NCBI GenBank assembly: GCA_964391195.1
Contig: CAYMLG010000002.1
Location: forward strand, 1-64,000
Length of the DNA stretch: 64,000 nt
Direction of reading: 5' to 3'
Origin: JAAYXE01 sp964391195
Lineage (GTDB): Bacteria > Chloroflexota > Anaerolineae > Anaerolineales > UBA4823
Shown here in pieces: positions 60,073 through 64,000 of the stretch. The position numbers and the translations under genes were made by a program. How positions within the stretch are numbered: the stretch's first letter is position 1; each line of letters starts with the position of its first letter. The notes below the pieces were generated by a model that searched no databases, was not told the DNA's origin, and saw nothing but the letters and a program-made list of their open reading frames with translations.

Positions 60073-61250
60073 GGCGGAGAGGCGGGCTGGCGCTCCCCGC
60101 CGGGATGCCCATTACCGTTCGCCTCCTGGATCGGGAAGGAGGCGATCACCGCGATGGCAGCCAGCAGCACCAGGTGCTCCTGCTCGAACTGCCCCGCCTG
60201 CTCTTCCGCCAGGGTGAGCACGCCGCCCACCCGATCTCCAACCAATAAAGGCACGCTGACCGCCGAACGCGACCGGTTGATCTCCCGGTCGTAGCGGCGA
60301 GGCAGCCAGCGGGGGTCGTTAAATGTGTCCGCCACCAGCGCGGCCTGGCGGTTTTTCACCACCCAACCCGCAAGGCCGCGCCGCACGGTTTCGATCAACT
60401 GGCGGGCGCGCGGATACTCCACCTGGTCACCGTAAGCCAGGGCTGCGTCCACCACTCCACCCCGCTCATCCAGCACCATAATCGTCCCGCTCACACCGCC
60501 CACACACTCCAGGCTGACTTGCAGCGTGCGGCCCAGATAATCGTGGGGATCCAGGCTGTGGTCCAGTTGGCGGCGGATGGAGAAAAGCAGCTCCGGTGAG
60601 AGCGGGTGGCGCCCGTTTCGCCTCTGGCCTGGTTGGCGCCCATCGCCAGCGGAGAGCAGCCGACGTCCCTGGCCCAGTGCCTCAGCCTGGTCGCGCAGCG
60701 CCTGGTCACGCAGCGACTTGACGATGATGTGCTCGAACATCAGGTGGACGTCCTCCACCAGTTCGATGACCTGGCTGGGCACGTGCAGGTGATAATCGAC
60801 CAGCGTTCCCAGCATGCCGCCGTTGAACCCGGTAAAACCTACCGTCACCGCCCCGGCCTGGTTGGCCAGGTCTATGGCCTGGATCACGTTGGATGAATTC
60901 CCGCTGGTCGAAATGCCGATCACGATATCACCCGGCCGCAGGAAATTGGCGAGCTGGCGGGCGAATGCGTTTTCATAGCCCTCATCGTTGGCGTAGGCCG
61001 ATAGCAGGGCCATATTGTCCGTCAGCCCCATCACTTTGAAGTCGGGCTGTCCGGCATGGCGGGTGTTCTTTGCCAGGTCGGCCACGAAATGCGAGGCCGT
61101 TGAGGCGCTCCCGCCGTTCCCCATGATGAAGATTTGCCGGCCTTCCCCCCTGGCCTGCTGAAGCAGCATAATCACTTCATTGATCCGTTCCACCGGTAAA
61201 TCGCCCAAGACCTGCTGCATCTGTGCGATGTAATCCTTTACGGGATCCAT
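60057..61250 (-). CDS. gmhA: Sedoheptulose-7-P isomerase (GmhA-like) fused to GAF domain
   Basis: A 397-aa protein, about twice the size of usual GmhA. The SIS domain at about 30-180 includes IMGNGGSAST (42-51) and the phosphate loop STSGNSSN (114-121); DVHLMFEH (167-174) is the GmhA-type terminal helix. Then a low-complexity linker and a GAF-like domain from about 220 to 373 ending SAVSVPLLVGDRVGGVLTLAE. GmhA turns sedoheptulose-7-P into heptose-7-P; a GAF sensor could gate this. ATG 61250 follows AAGGAGTGG. Tail-to-tail overlap with gmhB of 16 bases. Confidence 0.87.
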   Translation of the reverse strand: MDPVKDYIAQMQQVLGDLPVERINEVIMLLQQARGEGRQIFIMGNGGSASTASHFVADLAKNTRHAGQPDFKVMGLTDNMALLSAYANDEGYENAFARQLANFLRPGDIVIGISTSGNSSNVIQAIDLANQAGAVTVGFTGFNGGMLGTLVDYHLHVPSQVIELVEDVHLMFEHIIVKSLRDQALRDQAEALGQGRRLLSAGDGRQPGQRRNGRHPLSPELLFSIRRQLDHSLDPHDYLGRTLQVSLECVGGVSGTIMVLDERGGVVDAALAYGDQVEYPRARQLIETVRRGLAGWVVKNRQAALVADTFNDPRWLPRRYDREINRSRSAVSVPLLVGDRVGGVLTLAEEQAGQFEQEHLVLLAAIAVIASFPIQEANGNGHPGGERQPASPPYRAG

Positions 61251-61302
61251 TGTCCCACTCCTTAGATTCCCCCGCTCCGTCTGTACCAGCTCAAACACCA
61301 AT

Positions 61303-61333
61303 AAAAAACCGGCCTCGCCTGAGACGGCGGGCC
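61303..61333 (-). terminator. Intrinsic terminator after the heptose kinase gene
   Basis: On the minus strand GGCCCGCC pairs with GGCGAGGCC (one bulged A) around a six-base loop, followed by GGTTTTTT. It begins directly after the kinase stop codon and would separate that unit from the SIS-GAF gene, which has its own strong ribosome site. Confidence 0.6.
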
Positions 61334-62311
61334 TTATCGCCGGTAATTGAAGATCACCTTCGTCCCATCCTGTTCCAATTGGAAGGGGAGTTCCTGGAGT
61401 TCCGGCAGGGCAGCTCGCACTGCGTCTTGCTTATCGTGCGGGCAGTACAGCAGCAAGAACCCTCCGCCCCCGGCGCCGGTGATCTTCCCTCCGATCGCAC
61501 CCGCCCTGCGCGCCCTCTGGTAGAGGCTGTCGATCTTTCCATTGCTGATCCGGCTGGCGAGCTGCTTCTTCAACTGCCAGCTTTCATCCAGCAGTTCGCC
61601 GATGCCATCCAGCTTTCCGCACTCCAGGGCATCTCGAGCCTGGTAAGCCATCTGCTTCAGTTGGCGCAGGATGTTCAACCTGGCATCGATGTTGTGCTTC
61701 TGTTCGTCCAGGATCCCTTCGGAGGCGCGGCTGACGCCGGTGTAGAACAGCAGCAGGTTTTCATTCAGCCGCCGCTTATCCGCCGGATCGATCGCCACAT
61801 CCTCGATCACGATCCTGCCGTCCTGTTCGAACTTCATAAAACGCAGCCCGCCAGAGGACACAATGTACTGGTCTTGCACCCCGATCGGTTTCTCCAGGAT
61901 CTCGATTTCGATCTGGCAGGCCTCTTGCGCCAACCGTTCGGCAGTGACGATCTCGCCCAGGTAGGCATACATGGCATGCAAGGCCCCCACCGTCACCGTA
62001 CTGGATGATCCCAGCCCGGTCCCCCTCGAGGGGATGTCCCCCATGGTGGTCACCTCGACCCCTTGCTGAATGCCGGTCTTCTTCAAGGCTTCGCGGATCA
62101 GTTCGTGGTGGATTTCGTTCACGTGATCCACCATCTCGGTACGCGTCCAGCCGATGCGCAGCTTCTGATCGAAGCGCTTTTTGATGGTCACAAAGATATA
62201 CTTATCGATCGTCGTGCTCAGTACCGCCCCACCTTCCGCGCAGTAAAAGGAGGGGAAGTCCGTCCCCCCACCGAAAAAACTCACGCGCAGAGGCGTTTGA
62301 ACGATGATCAA
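61334..62311 (-). CDS. hddA: D-glycero-alpha-D-manno-heptose 7-phosphate kinase-like (GHMP)
   Basis: A 325-aa GHMP kinase that should phosphorylate heptose 7-phosphate at C1. TPLRVSFFGGGTDFPSFY (6-23), the ATP loop GTGLGSSSTVTVGA (97-110) and C-terminal GGKITGAGGGGFLLLYCP match HddA and relatives. Together with GmhA- and GmhB-like genes it gives three of four steps toward GDP-heptose; the guanylyltransferase is not in the window. A fucokinase-like role is the main alternative. It lies 19 bp from the initiating transferase gene. Confidence 0.88.
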   Translation of the reverse strand: MIIVQTPLRVSFFGGGTDFPSFYCAEGGAVLSTTIDKYIFVTIKKRFDQKLRIGWTRTEMVDHVNEIHHELIREALKKTGIQQGVEVTTMGDIPSRGTGLGSSSTVTVGALHAMYAYLGEIVTAERLAQEACQIEIEILEKPIGVQDQYIVSSGGLRFMKFEQDGRIVIEDVAIDPADKRRLNENLLLFYTGVSRASEGILDEQKHNIDARLNILRQLKQMAYQARDALECGKLDGIGELLDESWQLKKQLASRISNGKIDSLYQRARRAGAIGGKITGAGGGGFLLLYCPHDKQDAVRAALPELQELPFQLEQDGTKVIFNYRR

Positions 62312-62330
62312 AGTTCACGCTCCACGGGCT

Positions 62331-63842
62331 CTAGTATGCGCCCCGCTTCTTGATCACCGCCGGGATGGTCTGCAGCAGAAGTTGTACGTCCAACCAGATG
62401 CTCCAGTTGCGGATGTAATGCATGTCGAGCGATACTCGCTGGTCGTAGGTCACATCCGACCGTCCGCTCACCTGCCACAATCCGGTGATCCCGGGGCGCA
62501 CGGTGAGCAGGTTGATGTCCCAGCGGTCGTATTTCTCGATCTCTTCCGGGCTGATCATGCGCGGCCCGACCAGCGACATCTCTCGCTTCAGCACGTTCAC
62601 CAACTGCGGCAGTTCGTCCAGGCTGGTCCTGCGCAGGAAATGACCCAGCGGGGTCACGCGAGGATCGTCCTTCAGCTTGTGCTGGCGGGCCAGCTCTTCT
62701 TTCAGGTGGGGGTGCTGCTCGAGGATCTCGTCCCCGTTCACGTACATCGTCCTGAATTTATAGGCATCGAACTGCTTCCCGTTCACCCCCATCACCCGCC
62801 GCCGGTGGATGACCGGCCCCGGAGAAGTCAGCTTCACCGCCAGGGCGATCCCCAGCAGGAGCGGCGAGATCAGAATCAGCCCTGGGATCACCAGCAGATA
62901 ATCCATGGTGAACTTCAAGAAGCGGTCGATGCCGGTCAGGCGCACTTTGTTCACCCCCACCAGGGGCACGTAAGCGAATTCCTTCACGCTCAGCCCGGTG
63001 GTGATAATTTCGTACAGGCCCGAAGACATGCGCACATTGACCCCATCCGAAACACCATAGCACTTAAAGATTTCCAGCATCTTGTCTCGAGAAGAAATGG
63101 CGCTGGAGGCCAGGATCAATTCTTCGACCTGGTACTGTTCGATCAGCCTGTCCAGTTCCTGGACCGATCCCAGGGTGTACAGCTTGGGGGTCACCTGTGC
63201 GCCGGCAGGTAGTTTCTCATCCACAAAGCCCAACACGTGCAGGCCAGAGGTCTTCCAGCGCAAAAGCTGCTCGGCCAGCGAGATTCCCTCGTCATTTGCG
63301 CCGACGACCAGCGCCGGGGTGATGAAATACCCCCGCTGCCGCAGGAAGTAGACCGTGCGGCGAAGGGCGAAACGGCCCAGAGCCAAGAACAAAAAGGCAT
63401 AGATCCAGGCCAGCAGCAGCCAGCCTCGGGCGACCACGAAGTTCGGATCCAGAAAGCCCACAGCAATGATCAGGAACATGCTCACCGTGGTGACATTGAA
63501 CACCAGGGAGTACTCTTTCGTCCCTCCCAGGAGATTATTCCGGTCGTAGAGGCCGGCAATGGCGAAAATGACCATCCACAAGGGAATGAAGACGGCTACC
63601 AGATCTCGATAGCGTTCCAGAGATGGGACATTTTCCAAGTAAAAAATCGGAATGCCCAGCTCGAACCGTGTCCAAAAGGCAATCCGGAAAGCGAGACCCG
63701 TCATCAGCAGATCCACTACCAACAGCGAGGCAATCAACAGCCGCCACTGCATAGGGCGTGGAATCACACGTGAAGCGCGGCTTACTTTCGCACGCAAAGT
63801 TGTTTCAATCAGGGAATTAAGGCTCGTCGCCGATGTTTCCAT
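62331..63842 (-). CDS. Undecaprenyl-phosphate sugar phosphotransferase (WbaP/WcaJ-like)
   Basis: Initiates glycan synthesis by transferring sugar-1-phosphate to undecaprenyl phosphate. About 503 aa with four N-terminal helices, a CoA-binding-like Rossmann domain (ALVVGANDEGISLAEQLL), one membrane helix, and the catalytic domain with DAYKFRTMYVNGDEI, TSLDELPQL, SLVGPRM and GITGLWQVSGRSDVTYDQR. ATG 63842 is preferred: the AGGAGG at 63857-63852 has nine bases before it, but none before the upstream ATG at 63851. First gene of the minus-strand locus. Confidence 0.92.
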   Translation of the reverse strand: METSATSLNSLIETTLRAKVSRASRVIPRPMQWRLLIASLLVVDLLMTGLAFRIAFWTRFELGIPIFYLENVPSLERYRDLVAVFIPLWMVIFAIAGLYDRNNLLGGTKEYSLVFNVTTVSMFLIIAVGFLDPNFVVARGWLLLAWIYAFLFLALGRFALRRTVYFLRQRGYFITPALVVGANDEGISLAEQLLRWKTSGLHVLGFVDEKLPAGAQVTPKLYTLGSVQELDRLIEQYQVEELILASSAISSRDKMLEIFKCYGVSDGVNVRMSSGLYEIITTGLSVKEFAYVPLVGVNKVRLTGIDRFLKFTMDYLLVIPGLILISPLLLGIALAVKLTSPGPVIHRRRVMGVNGKQFDAYKFRTMYVNGDEILEQHPHLKEELARQHKLKDDPRVTPLGHFLRRTSLDELPQLVNVLKREMSLVGPRMISPEEIEKYDRWDINLLTVRPGITGLWQVSGRSDVTYDQRVSLDMHYIRNWSIWLDVQLLLQTIPAVIKKRGAY

Positions 63843-63851
63843 GCCTGGCAT

Positions 63852-64000
63852 CCTCCTGCTACCCGCTCAAAGGGGTGCTTAAAGACCACCCTTACCAATT
63901 CCCTACCGGGCTGTTCTAAACCCCTATCAGTTAGCGAATGAGATCACGTTGAGAGGTTTCGTACGGTGGACCTACAAATTAACATGGGGGTCCGGAGAAA
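63852..64000 (-). promoter_or_regulatory. Leader upstream of the initiating transferase
   Basis: A 149-bp stretch at the right edge of the window holding a perfect AGGAGG ribosome site (63857-63852) and a weak AAGGGTG/CACCCCTT dyad around 63877-63900. No convincing promoter is seen; transcription may start further right. Confidence 0.4.

Overview
This 64 kb window is a single, almost entirely minus-strand surface-polysaccharide locus from a GC-rich bacterium. I count 52 protein genes. All but one (the heptose phosphatase at 59.5 kb) run right to left, most separated by 0-60 bp and many overlapping by 4 bases (ATGA-type), so they are read as a few long operons. No rRNA, tRNA, IS element, integrase or CRISPR array is visible. 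The gene style suggests a Chloroflexota (Anaerolineae-like) genome: membrane-anchored BNR propellers with Pro/Thr-rich stalks, a secreted protein ending in a YLPVIQR-type tail, and sprawling GT4/GT2 clusters. That assignment is inference, not proof. Two 100-N runs show it is a scaffolded draft assembly.

Layout in transcription order (right to left). (F) 63.8-59.3 kb: the initiating polyprenyl-phosphate sugar transferase, then a D,D-heptose module: GHMP heptose kinase, a sedoheptulose-7-P isomerase fused to a GAF domain, and a plus-strand heptose bisphosphate phosphatase. (E) 59.3-53.5 kb: hexapeptide acyltransferase, DPM-like GT2, B12-type radical SAM enzyme, and an O-antigen-ligase-like protein with a TPR tail. 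(D) 53.3-44.2 kb: a secreted DUF4114-like protein, a UbiA-family prenyltransferase, two membrane-anchored BNR propeller proteins, and a Wzm/Wzt ABC exporter. (C) 44.2-30.3 kb: nine glycosyltransferases, a sulfotransferase and a second ligase/polymerase. (B) 30.1-20.5 kb: a GT4, then a compact acyl-carrier cassette (GlpD-like dehydrogenase, SAM methyltransferase, SDR epimerase, hexapeptide acyltransferase, stand-alone ACP, FkbH-like protein, and a double-hotdog/SDR fusion). (A) 20.4-0 kb: methyltransferase, epimerase, further glycosyltransferases, a Wzx-like flippase, polysaccharide deacetylase, a glycoside-hydrolase-like lipoprotein, a YdjM-type membrane hydrolase, a second sulfotransferase, two GT39-type membrane transferases, and a Wzz/BY-kinase at the far end.

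Together these genes would start a glycan on polyprenyl phosphate and extend it with about 20 glycosyltransferases, probably including a manno-heptose. They would decorate it with sulfate, O/N-acyl and possibly glyceryl or hydroxyacyl groups, export it by flippase/polymerase and/or ABC routes, and control chain length through the BY-kinase. The most unusual content is the ACP/FkbH/hotdog-SDR cassette, the SIS-GAF fusion, coexisting Wzx/Wzy-type and ABC-type export genes, and the anchored propeller pair beside the ABC exporter. Both N-gaps are flanked by identical 55-bp sequences. Collapsing one copy plus the Ns restores an intact epimerase reading frame, so the gaps look like assembly artefacts.
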